Shown one piece after another: positions 17,008 through 24,960 of a DNA stretch of 42,463 bases. The stretch's first letter is position 1, and each line of letters starts with the position of its first letter. Source of the DNA: Gemmatimonadota bacterium. Lineage in GTDB: Bacteria > Latescibacterota > UBA2968 > UBA8231. The stretch is from contig JABHDC010000234.1 of the NCBI GenBank assembly GCA_018673255.1, positions 1 through 42,463 on the forward strand, given 5' to 3'. Position numbers and translations under genes: made by a program. Below the pieces are notes generated by a model. The model did no database searches and was not told the DNA's origin. It worked only from the letters and a program-made list of their open reading frames with translations.

Positions 17008-18231
17008 CTACTGTGTGGTCTTGGCCGCCAACGGCGACCGCTCGTCGCCCAGTTCGATGGCCAGAGCCACCCGCACCAGCACGGTGAAGACGAATAGTCC
17101 CATCGCCCAGATCCCCAGGGTCACGGTCAACTCGACCCAGCTGGGGAAGTATTCGACGATCTCGCCGAGTGGCGAGGGTACGAATCCGGGCACGATCAGA
17201 CCGATCCCCTTCTCCATCCAGATCGCCACAAAGAGCAGACCGCAACCGACACGCAGGTAGCCGGCGCGTTTCCGCAATGGGTGCAGCGTGAGGATCGCCG
17301 TCGCCGCCAGATTCATCGTGATCGATGTCCAGATCCACGGCACCAGGCCATTGTGGCCGTGCAGACCGAAGAACAGGTAGAAGGCCGAGCGACTGTGATG
17401 CGTCGGGTAGTAGAATTCCTTGAAGATCTCCGACCCCAGCATGATCAGATTGATCTGGGCCGCCACGGTGGCGATCATCGCCAGCTTGGAGATCGCGTGA
17501 TCAGGAATCTTGTAGCGCGTCTGTGACCGGATGTAGCTGAAGGTCAGGATCATCACCGCGGGACCGGCAGCAAAGGCAGAAGCGAGAAAGCGCGGCCCCA
17601 TGAGCGAGGAATTCCAGAAAGGACGGGCGGGCAGGCCGGCCAGCAGGAAGGCGGTGACCATGTGGATGCTCACTGCCCAGAAGACCGACAGATAGACGAA
17701 AGGCACGTAGTAGCGTTCCTGCGCCTCACGACCATTGTAGTGGGAATACAGAATGTAGAATGGGATCAGCAGGTTGAGCGCCAGGTAACCATTGAGGACG
17801 AGGACGTCCCAGGCCAGCAGCGACTGGGGAAAGTTGAAGTAGCCCAGCTTTGGAATCAGATGCCAGGCCCTTAGTGGCCCACCGAGGTCAACGACGACGA
17901 AGCTCAGACACATGAGCAGAGCCGCCACGGCCACGCCCTCACCGATCAATACGGCACGGGAGAAATCCACGTCCTTCAGGACATAAGCTGGCAGGACGAG
18001 CATGACCGCCGCCGCTGCCAGACCGACGAGAAACGTGAAGTTGGAGATGTAGAGCCCCCAACTCACGTGATCATTCATGCCCGTGACGACGAGGCCTTCC
18101 TGGGCCTGCACCGAGTACCCGTAGGCACCGATCAGCATCAGGAACGTCAGAGACCCCATCCAGAGATGATAGGATCGACCGCCGCCGGTCGCGGCGCGGA
18201 TGGCGCTGCGTAGAAAGTAATAGAGATTCAT
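17008..18231 (-). CDS. NrfD/PsrC-type integral membrane quinol-oxidising subunit
   Basis: From the ATG at 18231 the protein has 407 residues and 8-10 predicted transmembrane helices. It starts MNLYYFLRSAIRAATGGG, followed by hydrophobic segments such as the ones near 28-45, 60-80, 95-115 and 130-155. NrfD/PsrC proteins exchange electrons between membrane quinol and a partner four-cluster FeS protein, here the gene directly upstream (7 bases away). WGLYISNFTFLVGLAAAAVM and the WHLIPKLGYFNFPQSLLAWD region fit this family. As the last gene of the nap operon it should feed electrons to NapA from quinol in place of NapC or NapH. Close alternatives are the ActC or DsrP subgroups. Confidence 0.88.
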   Translation of the reverse strand: MNLYYFLRSAIRAATGGGRSYHLWMGSLTFLMLIGAYGYSVQAQEGLVVTGMNDHVSWGLYISNFTFLVGLAAAAVMLVLPAYVLKDVDFSRAVLIGEGVAVAALLMCLSFVVVDLGGPLRAWHLIPKLGYFNFPQSLLAWDVLVLNGYLALNLLIPFYILYSHYNGREAQERYYVPFVYLSVFWAVSIHMVTAFLLAGLPARPFWNSSLMGPRFLASAFAAGPAVMILTFSYIRSQTRYKIPDHAISKLAMIATVAAQINLIMLGSEIFKEFYYPTHHSRSAFYLFFGLHGHNGLVPWIWTSITMNLAATAILTLHPLRKRAGYLRVGCGLLFVAIWMEKGIGLIVPGFVPSPLGEIVEYFPSWVELTVTLGIWAMGLFVFTVLVRVALAIELGDERSPLAAKTTQ

Positions 18232-18238
18232 CGACGGC

Positions 18239-19324
18239 TCAGTCCATGAAGTACCAGAACTTGGGCTCAGTACCCAGGTCCTCTTTGAGGCGGAACACCT
18301 TCTTGTTGGCCAGCACGTAGCGGATCTCGCTGTCCGGATCCAGCAGATTGCCGAAGATCCGTGCACCCGTCGGACAGGCCTCAGCACAAGCCGGCAACTG
18401 CCCCTCACGGCTGCGCTGAACGCAGAAGGTGCACTTCTCCATCACCCCCTTCTGCCGCATTCTGTTACCCAGATAGTGCTGATTCGGATTGATCTGATCC
18501 GCCGGCACGACCGGCTCGCTCCAGTTGAAGCGTCGCGCCCAGTACGGGCAGGCTGCCTGACAGTAACGGCAACCGATGCACCAGTCATAGTCGACGACGG
18601 TGATGCCATCCGGCTCCTGCCAGGTGGCGCCCACAGGGCAGACCTTCGTGCAGGGCGGGTCAGCACACTGAAAACACTGCGTGCCGATGTAGAAGTGGCC
18701 TTCGGCGGGGACCTGATGGTGGAACTCGGTATCCCCCTCGTCCAGATCCATCTCGCCATTCTTCATCTCGAAGATCCGGATGTACTGCATCGCCGAATCA
18801 CGATCGAGATTGTTCTCACGAACACAGGCTTCGACACACTGCCTGTAGCCCTGACACTTCGAGATATTGAAGGCGTATCCGTAGAGCACACCTTCCTGTG
18901 CCGGTGTGCCGCGCATGGCGACATGACGGCCGGTATTGATCTTGGTCAGGCGCACGAGGCGGTCGACGGTGTCCGCCTTCTCCTGATCGGTCATGAGCCG
19001 GAAGTTGCCTTTGAAGTATTCCTCCCACTCCAGCAGCTTGCGGTCCTTCTCATCTGTATCGTCGACGACACTCGCCTGCGCCGTCACCGCACTGGCCGCT
19101 GCCGTACCACCACCCAGGAGCAGACTGATAGCGCCTCGGCGTCCCACCGGCTTGTCGAGGACAGTCCCGGTCTCGGGCCCGCAGCCACAACCCGTGCCGC
19201 AGCCGCCTGACTGGCTCGACGGAGCATCAGCGGCTGCCGTGCCCCCTTCGGCTCCCAGCCAGCCCATCAGTCGCTGGCGGATCTTCTTGCGCTTCTCCTG
19301 CACCGTCGGCATTTCGTCTGGCAT
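18239..19324 (-). CDS. NrfC/PsrB-like four-cluster iron-sulfur protein with a Tyr-substituted cluster site
   Basis: The ATG at 19324 lies 2 bases after the upstream stop and gives 361 residues. Residues 41-49 hold an odd Cys/Gly cluster (GCGTGCGCG), followed by a twin-arginine/hydrophobic segment at 62-80 (GRRGAISLLLGGG) that suggests export. Four ferredoxin-type motifs follow. Motif 1 is C157, Y160, C163, C167; motif 2 is C217, C220, C225, C229; motif 3 is C249, C252, C255, C259; motif 4 is C298, C301, C313, C317. In motif 1 the second Cys is Tyr. In NarH the same position is Trp and the cluster is [3Fe-4S], so one [3Fe-4S] plus three [4Fe-4S] is predicted. It pairs with the NrfD-like subunit to pass electrons to the cytochromes. 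Confidence 0.9.
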   Translation of the reverse strand: MPDEMPTVQEKRKKIRQRLMGWLGAEGGTAAADAPSSQSGGCGTGCGCGPETGTVLDKPVGRRGAISLLLGGGTAAASAVTAQASVVDDTDEKDRKLLEWEEYFKGNFRLMTDQEKADTVDRLVRLTKINTGRHVAMRGTPAQEGVLYGYAFNISKCQGYRQCVEACVRENNLDRDSAMQYIRIFEMKNGEMDLDEGDTEFHHQVPAEGHFYIGTQCFQCADPPCTKVCPVGATWQEPDGITVVDYDWCIGCRYCQAACPYWARRFNWSEPVVPADQINPNQHYLGNRMRQKGVMEKCTFCVQRSREGQLPACAEACPTGARIFGNLLDPDSEIRYVLANKKVFRLKEDLGTEPKFWYFMD

Positions 19325-19326
19325 CC

Positions 19327-19947
19327 CTAGTGTCCGTTTCCGGTGCGTGGCACTCGCGGACCCGACACTGGAATCTGCGGCGGGAAAGCAGGTGCATGTG
19401 GATCGTGGCAGTCGGTGCAATTCATGATGACGCGCAAGCCCCGCCAGCCAGCCAGGCGTTTGCCGTGTGCCCCACCGGCCCAGTCCTGTCCCTGCTCGAA
19501 GTGACACTGCACGCAGAGACGATAGGCCTCATCGACGCTGACCAGCTCCCCTTCGCGCAGGCGCAATGTCTGCAGGTCGTCATAGTTGTGACACGTGGCG
19601 CAGGCTGCGGATGCCGGATGATCGAGACGGATGTTGGCGTGGGCCCAGCGCTGGCTGGCATCTGTGGCCACCGTCGCCACCTGAGGCGCATCGTGACAAC
19701 GGGAGCACGGAAACTGGCCGATCTGGTCGGCCCGACGCGTCACCTCGAATGTTGTGCCCTGCGTGCCGGCTAAGGCACCCGCCACAGGGGCAGACTCGAT
19801 GCCGCGCAGACCCCGCAGCATCTGCGAATCCGTGTGCAACGACGCCGCAGGTGGTGGCGCCTCTCTGTCTGAGGAGCCACACGCGACACAGCCCACCAGC
19901 AAAACAAGCAGTAGAGGCAGTCTTCGATGTCGAAGTTCCCAATCCAT
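19327..19947 (-). CDS. Tetraheme c-type cytochrome lipoprotein
   Basis: The 206-residue protein starts at the ATG at 19947, 4 bases after the stop of the upstream gene. A lipoprotein signal (hydrophobic residues 10-19, lipobox LVGC with Cys20) anchors it to a membrane facing the periplasm. Four CxxCH heme sites are present: CSRCH 81-85, CATCH 116-120, CVQCH 145-149 and CTDCH 177-181. The spacing and a late GAHGKRLAGWRGLRVIMNCT segment resemble periplasmic multiheme electron carriers. It should relay electrons between the FeS/NrfD module and the NapB-like cytochrome or NapA. I do not recognise a named family. Confidence 0.88.
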   Translation of the reverse strand: MDWELRHRRLPLLLVLLVGCVACGSSDREAPPPAASLHTDSQMLRGLRGIESAPVAGALAGTQGTTFEVTRRADQIGQFPCSRCHDAPQVATVATDASQRWAHANIRLDHPASAACATCHNYDDLQTLRLREGELVSVDEAYRLCVQCHFEQGQDWAGGAHGKRLAGWRGLRVIMNCTDCHDPHAPAFPPQIPVSGPRVPRTGNGH

Positions 19948-19951
19948 GTGC

Positions 19952-20617
19952 TTAGCGCTGCGCCATCCGCACGTACACGTCATTCACCGTGCGCGGCACA
20001 TGACACTGGCGGCAGTTGAGACGCTCGGGGTGACTCGTCCTGACTTCGGCAACGGCTGCGGGACCGGCATGACAGGACAGGCACTCCTCGCGCAACTGCA
20101 GCGTATGCGGGATCGGCGGCGGATTGCCCGGCAAGGCCGGACGGCCGATGGCCGGACGACGAATACTCACCCAGTCACTGGGTGTCAGCAGGTCTGCCGT
20201 GCCGGGCAGGGCATGGCACTGCAGGCAGTTGCCATACGTGGGATGAGGTGTGACAGGCGCGTAGGCATTATAACGACGCACAAATCCACCCCGCTCGTGG
20301 CAGATATTGCAGCTCTGCGTCTTGAGCATTTCCGCGTCCACCTCGTGGGGAATCACGGGCGGCGCGCCGGCGTAGGCACGCAGATCGTAGTAGGCATTGA
20401 GTGTGCGAGCCTTGGTGCCCGTCGCCGGCTGCAGATCGGGTGCCAGCCCGGCCCGGCTGTGATAGTCTCCACCGGATCGTGCCACCGCCAGTTGCCGGCG
20501 TATGGATGGGCCCTGATCGTCGCTGCGCAGATTCTCACCTACGACCCATACAACCAGCGCCAGCACAACGACGGCGCCGAGGATCCGGACGACGCGGTAG
20601 CGGCTGGGAGCGCTCAT
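19952..20617 (-). CDS. Membrane-anchored tetraheme cytochrome made of two NapB-like diheme units
   Basis: The ATG at 20617 overlaps the napA stop (ATGA). The 221-residue product has an N-terminal hydrophobic segment (10-27) without a clear cleavage site, so it is probably anchored and periplasmic. Unit 1 has APPVIPHEV (86-93), CNICH 103-107, VTPHPTYGN and CLQCH 131-135. Unit 2 repeats the plan with PPPIPHTL (167-172), CLSCH 179-183, RTSHPERLN and CRQCH 202-206. NapB, the diheme partner of NapA, has the same order PPxIPH-CxxCH-xxxH-CxQCH, in which the extra His residues ligate the hemes. The protein therefore looks like a duplicated NapB. It should donate electrons directly to NapA. Confidence 0.85.
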   Translation of the reverse strand: MSAPSRYRVVRILGAVVVLALVVWVVGENLRSDDQGPSIRRQLAVARSGGDYHSRAGLAPDLQPATGTKARTLNAYYDLRAYAGAPPVIPHEVDAEMLKTQSCNICHERGGFVRRYNAYAPVTPHPTYGNCLQCHALPGTADLLTPSDWVSIRRPAIGRPALPGNPPPIPHTLQLREECLSCHAGPAAVAEVRTSHPERLNCRQCHVPRTVNDVYVRMAQR

Positions 20618-23019
20618 ACTTTCTCCACCCGCACCGCACACTTCTTGTAGTCGGGCTGCTTGGAGATCGGGCAGAAGGAATCCAGGGTCAGCTCATTGAT
20701 CAGGAGCGCCTCGTCGAAGAAGGGCACGAAGACCTGGCCCCGCGTCGGTTCGCCGCGTCCACCCACGGAGGCCTCGATCTCGAGGACCCCGCGCGCCGAC
20801 ACGAGACGAACGAGATCGCCGTGCACGACGCCCATCTGAGCCGCATCATCGCGGTTGATCTCGGCATACGCCTTCGGCACCGCTCGGTGCAGCGTCGGTA
20901 CTCGCCGCGTCATGCTACCCGTGTGCCAGTGCTCCAGAACACGTCCCGTGTTGAGCCAGAATGGGAAGGCCGTCGTCGGCGATTCAGCCGGCGGCTCATA
21001 GGGACGCAGCCAGATCCAGGCGCGGTGATCAGGCTTGCCGTAGAAGTCAAAGGCCCCCTGCCCGCTGTCAGTGGCGGGATCGTGCTCGGTATTGAAACGC
21101 CACTTCGTCTCCTTGCCATTGACGTAGGGCCACATGATCCCCGGTCGCTGCCGCAGTTCCTCGTAGGGAGCCATCTCGTGCTTCGGCCCGTGGTGGAACT
21201 TCCGGTATTCCGACCAGATCTCGCGCACGTGATTCTCGTACGTCCAGGGGAACAGCTTCTCGAATCCCATGCGGTGGGCAACTTCGATCAACTGCCACGT
21301 GTCGCTCATCGCCTCGCCGGGCGGATCCAGCAGTTGATCGAACTGCTGCGTGCGTCGTTCGGAGTTGCCATAGAGGCCTTCGCGCTCGATCCACATGGCC
21401 GAAGGCAGCACGACATCGGCAATATCCGTCGTCGGCGTGGGATACACGTCCGAGACGACGACGAAGCGACCCTCCTTCTCGGCGCCATCCCGGTAGCGAT
21501 TCAGATTGGGCATGGTCACCATCGGATTGGTGACCTGCACCCACATGAAGCGGATGTCCCCTCGATCCAGCGCACGGAACATCGACACCGTATGGTGCGT
21601 TGGTTTGGGATCGATATTCTCGACGGGCACCTTCCAGATGTCGGCGGCGAACTGGCGATGTTTCGCATTCATCACCACACCCTTGGGCAGCTTGTGTGTC
21701 AGGGTGCCGACCTCACGCACAGTGCCACAGGCACTGGGCTGTCCGGTGAGGGAGAAGGGACCATTGCCGGGCTGTGAGATCTTGCCCACCAGCAGGTGGA
21801 TGTTGTAGACGAGATTGTTGATCCACGTGCCGCGCGAATGCTGGTTCATCCCCATGCACCAGAAGCTGACGACCTTCTTCGAAGGATCGCCATACAAGGA
21901 CGCCATGTACTTGATATCGCCGGCTGCGACGCCGGACAGACGCTCCACCTTCTCAGGCGTGTACTCTTCCAGGAATCCGACGAAGTCGTCCCAGTCGCTT
22001 GCCGTGGCCGCATCCTTGAAGGAGAAGTGCTCCTCCAGGCCGTAGCCGATATCGGTCTTGCCGCGCTTGAAGGAGATGTGGCGATTGACGAAGTCCCGGT
22101 CGATCCAGCCATTGCGTACCAGCTCGTAGCAGATGCTGTTGGCGATGGCCAGGTCCGTCTGCGGCGTGAACAGGAAGGAGTGATCGGCCGCTTGGCTGGT
22201 GCGGGTCGTGCGTGTCGCCAGATCGACAATCTTCGTGTCCGGGTGCTTCAGTCGCCGATCCAGAACCCGGGAAAACAGCACCGGGTGCATCTCGGCCATG
22301 TTGTTCCCCCACAGGATGAAGACATCGGCGTGGTCGATATCCTCGTAACACCCCATGGGTTCGTCGACGCCGAAACTCGTCAGGAAACCCGTAACGGCAC
22401 TTGCCATGCACAACCTTGCATTGGCTTCGACATTGTTCGTGCCAATCGCTCCCTTGAACAACTTCGAAGCGACGTAGCCATCAGGGATCGTCCATTGACC
22501 GGAGCCGTAGATCGAGACGGCATCCTTACCGTGCTCGGCGATCGTCTCCTGCATCTTCGACGCCACCAGGTCCAGTGCTTCGGCGATCGGTACCTCGACC
22601 AGTTCGCCATTCCTGCGCACGAGGGCCTTCTTGAGTCGGTCCTTGCCGTACAGAGCCTGCACGGAGTGGTATCCCTTCACACAGCACAGGCCACGATTGA
22701 CCGGTGAGGCAGGATCCCCCTTGACCGCTACGGCGCGTCCCTCGGCGATACCCACGAGCAGTCCGCAACCGACGCCGCAGAAACGGCACGGCGTCTTCTT
22801 CCACTGAATGTCAGATCCGTCGGCATCAATCTCCGTCCAGGCACCGAAGGAAACACCGGGGAGCATGACGGCCGCCGTCGTGGCCGCCGAGGCCAGAGCC
22901 AGCTTCCGCAGAAAGGCCCGACGATCAATGGTTGAGGCGCTGGTCGAGGCAATCGTGGTTGAGGCGCTGTCAGTTGGGACAACGGCGGCTGGGGTCGAGT
23001 TCTCAGTCGTTGAGCTCAT
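20614..23019 (-). CDS. napA: Periplasmic nitrate reductase catalytic subunit
   Basis: The ATG at 23019 overlaps the napD stop and yields 801 residues, close to the usual 800-830. A long N-region precedes the Tat signal (DRRAFLRKLALASAATTAA, twin Arg 33-34). The N-terminal [4Fe-4S] site is C78, C81, C85 (CRFCGVGCG) plus a Cys at 112-113 (LCCVKGY). Cys204 in NARLCMASAVTGF is the expected Mo ligand, and GNNMAEMHPVLFSR with GMNQHSRGTW fit the bis-MGD pocket. The C-terminal domain (FWLNTGRVLEHWHTGSMTRR, then QVFVPF) is NapA-like. It reduces nitrate to nitrite in the periplasm. NapD next door supports Nap over assimilatory NasA or formate dehydrogenase. Confidence 0.95.
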   Translation of the reverse strand: MSSTTENSTPAAVVPTDSASTTIASTSASTIDRRAFLRKLALASAATTAAVMLPGVSFGAWTEIDADGSDIQWKKTPCRFCGVGCGLLVGIAEGRAVAVKGDPASPVNRGLCCVKGYHSVQALYGKDRLKKALVRRNGELVEVPIAEALDLVASKMQETIAEHGKDAVSIYGSGQWTIPDGYVASKLFKGAIGTNNVEANARLCMASAVTGFLTSFGVDEPMGCYEDIDHADVFILWGNNMAEMHPVLFSRVLDRRLKHPDTKIVDLATRTTRTSQAADHSFLFTPQTDLAIANSICYELVRNGWIDRDFVNRHISFKRGKTDIGYGLEEHFSFKDAATASDWDDFVGFLEEYTPEKVERLSGVAAGDIKYMASLYGDPSKKVVSFWCMGMNQHSRGTWINNLVYNIHLLVGKISQPGNGPFSLTGQPSACGTVREVGTLTHKLPKGVVMNAKHRQFAADIWKVPVENIDPKPTHHTVSMFRALDRGDIRFMWVQVTNPMVTMPNLNRYRDGAEKEGRFVVVSDVYPTPTTDIADVVLPSAMWIEREGLYGNSERRTQQFDQLLDPPGEAMSDTWQLIEVAHRMGFEKLFPWTYENHVREIWSEYRKFHHGPKHEMAPYEELRQRPGIMWPYVNGKETKWRFNTEHDPATDSGQGAFDFYGKPDHRAWIWLRPYEPPAESPTTAFPFWLNTGRVLEHWHTGSMTRRVPTLHRAVPKAYAEINRDDAAQMGVVHGDLVRLVSARGVLEIEASVGGRGEPTRGQVFVPFFDEALLINELTLDSFCPISKQPDYKKCAVRVEKV

Positions 23020-23255
23020 GATTCCATCTCGTCGGGTGCGCCGAAGGTCATGACCATGCACTGGATGTCATTCATCTCTTGCAAGTCGGCCTGCAGGGCT
23101 TTCTCCTGCGCATCTGTCACGGTGTCTGTCACCAGCACCAGTACCTCGCCCTCCTGGGGTACTTCAGCACTGCAACCAGGCATACCCGCCAGTTGGGTCG
23201 CCAGGTGTCTCGTCTGGCCAGGTTTCGGAAATACGACATAGCTGCACACAGGCAT
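23016..23255 (-). CDS. napD: NapD chaperone for NapA maturation
   Basis: The 79-residue protein begins MPVCSYVVFPKPGQ at the ATG at 23255. NapD binds the Tat signal of NapA and delays export until the Mo cofactor and FeS cluster are loaded. The family pattern is visible: VCSYVV strand, a helix ending in LAGMPGCSAEV, a second strand EVLVLVTDT and a final IQCMVMTFG strand, a ferredoxin-like fold. It is the first gene of the operon and its TGA overlaps the napA ATG. An upstream in-frame extension to 23282 is less likely because it precedes the conserved start. Confidence 0.9.
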   Translation of the reverse strand: MPVCSYVVFPKPGQTRHLATQLAGMPGCSAEVPQEGEVLVLVTDTVTDAQEKALQADLQEMNDIQCMVMTFGAPDEMES

Positions 23256-23294
23256 GAGTGATCCTCTGGGTGTGTGATCCACGACGGTTGGGGT

Positions 23295-23309
23295 GGTAGA
23301 TCGACTACC
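23295..23309. promoter_or_regulatory. Inverted repeat GGTAG-ATCGA-CTACC upstream of napD
   Basis: Five-base perfect arms flank ATCGA, about 40 bases upstream of the napD start. The site is at the right distance for an operator overlapping the promoter or 5' leader of the nap operon. No regulator is assigned. Confidence 0.35.
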
Positions 23310-23387
23310 GTGTCATGGCCCCCAAAATCAGGACCAGGTATGAGCCGACAACCTTGACCGTCTCCTACAAATTCATCCTACATATTC

Positions 23388-23407
23388 AAGGGATAAACTA
23401 GTCCCTT
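23388..23407. promoter_or_regulatory. 20-base inverted repeat AAGGGA-N8-TCCCTT in the nap control region
   Basis: AAGGGATAAACTAGTCCCTT has perfect 6-base arms around an 8-base AT-rich centre, a geometry seen for dimeric activators or repressors. It lies 133 bases from napD and 254 from the plus-strand gene, in the most AT-rich part of the gap. It differs from the FNR/NnrR consensus. Confidence 0.4.
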
Positions 23408-23660
23408 TATGGATCCCGACAAGTGGGACCAAACCGTCGCTCTGCGCCATCATCGCCCCATGTGGTGGTAGAAAATGGGACAATTGTGTCTCATTCCAGA
23501 GAGCCACCAGTTCCCTGCCATTCTCCCTCCGCCAGCCTTGCGTACAACCGGCTCTGGAGTGTTCGTATCAGACCATCGGATTCACGTAGATTCCCGGGCA
23601 CAACGACCGGGACTGTGATCGATTTGCAGCAGGTCGACACCCAACCACCAGGAGCCTCTC

Positions 23661-24887
23661 ATGCGCCATCATCCCCTCGACGGTATCCCCCGGGAAGACG
23701 TGAAGATCACCGACGTGCGGGTGATCCCCCTGTCCTATGTCGATCCGGATGGGGACCTGTGGCGAACGGGCGGTTACCAGGTATGGAAGACGGACGGAGC
23801 CATCACACAGATTTTCACCGACAGCGGGCTGGTCGGCATTGGCGAGGGCACACCCTACGAGGGCCCCGAGGAGATCAAGCACTACACGGAAACCGTCATC
23901 CGTCCACTGCTGATCGGCAAGAATCCCTTCGATGTGGAACTGCTGGCCAATCGTGGCAACACGTCGCGCAAGGCGCGGGCTCCTTGGGCGGGGATCGACA
24001 CGGCCTGCTGGGATCTGATCGGGAAGATCACCGGGAAACCCGTCTACGAGTTGCTCGCCGTCGATCACGAACCGCAGCGGCAGATCAAGATCTACGCCAG
24101 CGCCGGTGTCGAACATGAGTGGTACAATGATGGCGAAAGCTTCCTCATTGAGGAGGCCCTGCGCTACAAGGAAGAGGGCTACGACGCCTTCAAGTTCCGC
24201 TGTGGTACCGAATGGGCGGCAGCTGGAATGACCTACGATCGCTACTTCCCCATTCTGCGGCACCTGCGCGAAGCGGTGGGGCCGGACTTCCGCCTCATGC
24301 ACGAAGGTGTCGGCACGCAGGGCGGCACGCTGGAATCGCTCATCACCGACTTCGCTCCCGTCCTCGAGGATCTCGGCTTCTACTGGTTCGAGGAGGCCTT
24401 CGGTGGCACGGCACTGGAACACATCGAGCTGTTCATCCAGCTACGCGAAGCGATGCCGACGGTGAAGGTGTCAGGTGGGGAACGCTTCATGGAACGATTC
24501 GAAGCACAGGAGTGGCTCGACCGCGGCGCCCTCGACATTGTCCAGACGGACTGCAATGTCACCGGTCTGACCGAGAACTGGCACATTGCCCGCATGGCCC
24601 ATCTGCGCGGCGTAACCAGCATCCCCCACAGTTGGCACGGCGGTGGTACGACCATGGTGAATGCCCACTTCGTCGCCGGCATTCCCAATGGCGAATACTG
24701 CGAGCTGAATCAGACGAACAATCCGCTGAAAGAACAGATCTTCGTCGAGCCGCTGACGGTGGAAAATGGGATGATGACACTGCCCGACAAGCCGGGATTC
24801 GGCGTCGAGCTCGTCGAGGATGTGGAGAAGAAATTCCCGTATACACCGGGATCCTACTTGAAGCCGAACGAGCGGATCCCTCGCTGA
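23661..24887 (+). CDS. Enolase-superfamily sugar-acid dehydratase, mandelate-racemase group
   Basis: The 408-residue enzyme starts at an ATG with AGGAG 7 bases upstream. The capping domain (ITDVRVIPL to PVYELLAV) precedes a TIM barrel. K178-x-R180 (KFRCG) stands at the position of the KxK catalytic motif. Metal ligands should be E215 (LMHEGVG, normally Asp), E244/E245 (WFEEAF) and E274 (SGGER). D297 (QTDCN) with H323 (IPHSWHGG) forms the His-Asp base dyad of the mandelate racemase group. Spacings match that group. The enzyme probably abstracts the alpha proton of an aldonate or similar acid and dehydrates it; the sugar is not predictable. It diverges from the nap operon across a shared control region. 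Confidence 0.87.
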   Translation: MRHHPLDGIPREDVKITDVRVIPLSYVDPDGDLWRTGGYQVWKTDGAITQIFTDSGLVGIGEGTPYEGPEEIKHYTETVIRPLLIGKNPFDVELLANRGNTSRKARAPWAGIDTACWDLIGKITGKPVYELLAVDHEPQRQIKIYASAGVEHEWYNDGESFLIEEALRYKEEGYDAFKFRCGTEWAAAGMTYDRYFPILRHLREAVGPDFRLMHEGVGTQGGTLESLITDFAPVLEDLGFYWFEEAFGGTALEHIELFIQLREAMPTVKVSGGERFMERFEAQEWLDRGALDIVQTDCNVTGLTENWHIARMAHLRGVTSIPHSWHGGGTTMVNAHFVAGIPNGEYCELNQTNNPLKEQIFVEPLTVENGMMTLPDKPGFGVELVEDVEKKFPYTPGSYLKPNERIPR

Positions 24888-24898
24888 CGGACTAGTGC

Positions 24899-24919
24899 CC
24901 TGAGATCTCAAGTCTCAGG
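24899..24919. terminator. Hairpin between convergent dehydratase and sulfatase-family genes
   Basis: CCTGAGA-TCTCAAG-TCTCAGG makes a perfect 7-base stem with a 7-base loop in the 73-base convergent gap. No T-run is evident, so it is a candidate bidirectional terminator from position and symmetry. Confidence 0.55.
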
Positions 24920-24960
24920 ATCACGCGCGGGACACCCCGGGCCAGGCGGGCAGCGATCGA

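Larger units (their letters stand above)
23256..23660. other. 405-base divergent control region between napD and the dehydratase gene
   Basis: No gene is supported here. The napD side carries a 15-base inverted repeat at 23295-23309 and an AT-richer stretch at 23364-23411 that holds a 20-base inverted repeat. The sequence TGTGGTGGTAGAAAATGGGACAATTGTG follows in parts near 23460-23490 with no recognised motif. I found no TTGAT-N4-ATCAA box of the FNR/DNR type. AGGAG 7 bases before the ATG at 23661 is the ribosome site of the plus-strand gene. Confidence 0.6.

Noticed and set aside
20401..22707. Two long plus-strand frames (20401-21777 and 21796-22707) opposite napA
   Set aside because: NapA is unambiguous on the minus strand with cofactor ligands in place; the antisense products are His/Arg/Gly-rich with no motif.
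20614..23019. napA as a formate dehydrogenase or assimilatory NasA
   Set aside because: NapD precedes it, NapB-like cytochrome follows it, the Tat signal and NARLCMASAVTGF match Nap, and there is no Sec/UGA codon.
23256..23660. An FNR/NnrR box for the nap operon
   Set aside because: No TTGAT-N4-ATCAA or close variant was found by eye; the inverted repeats present have other arms.
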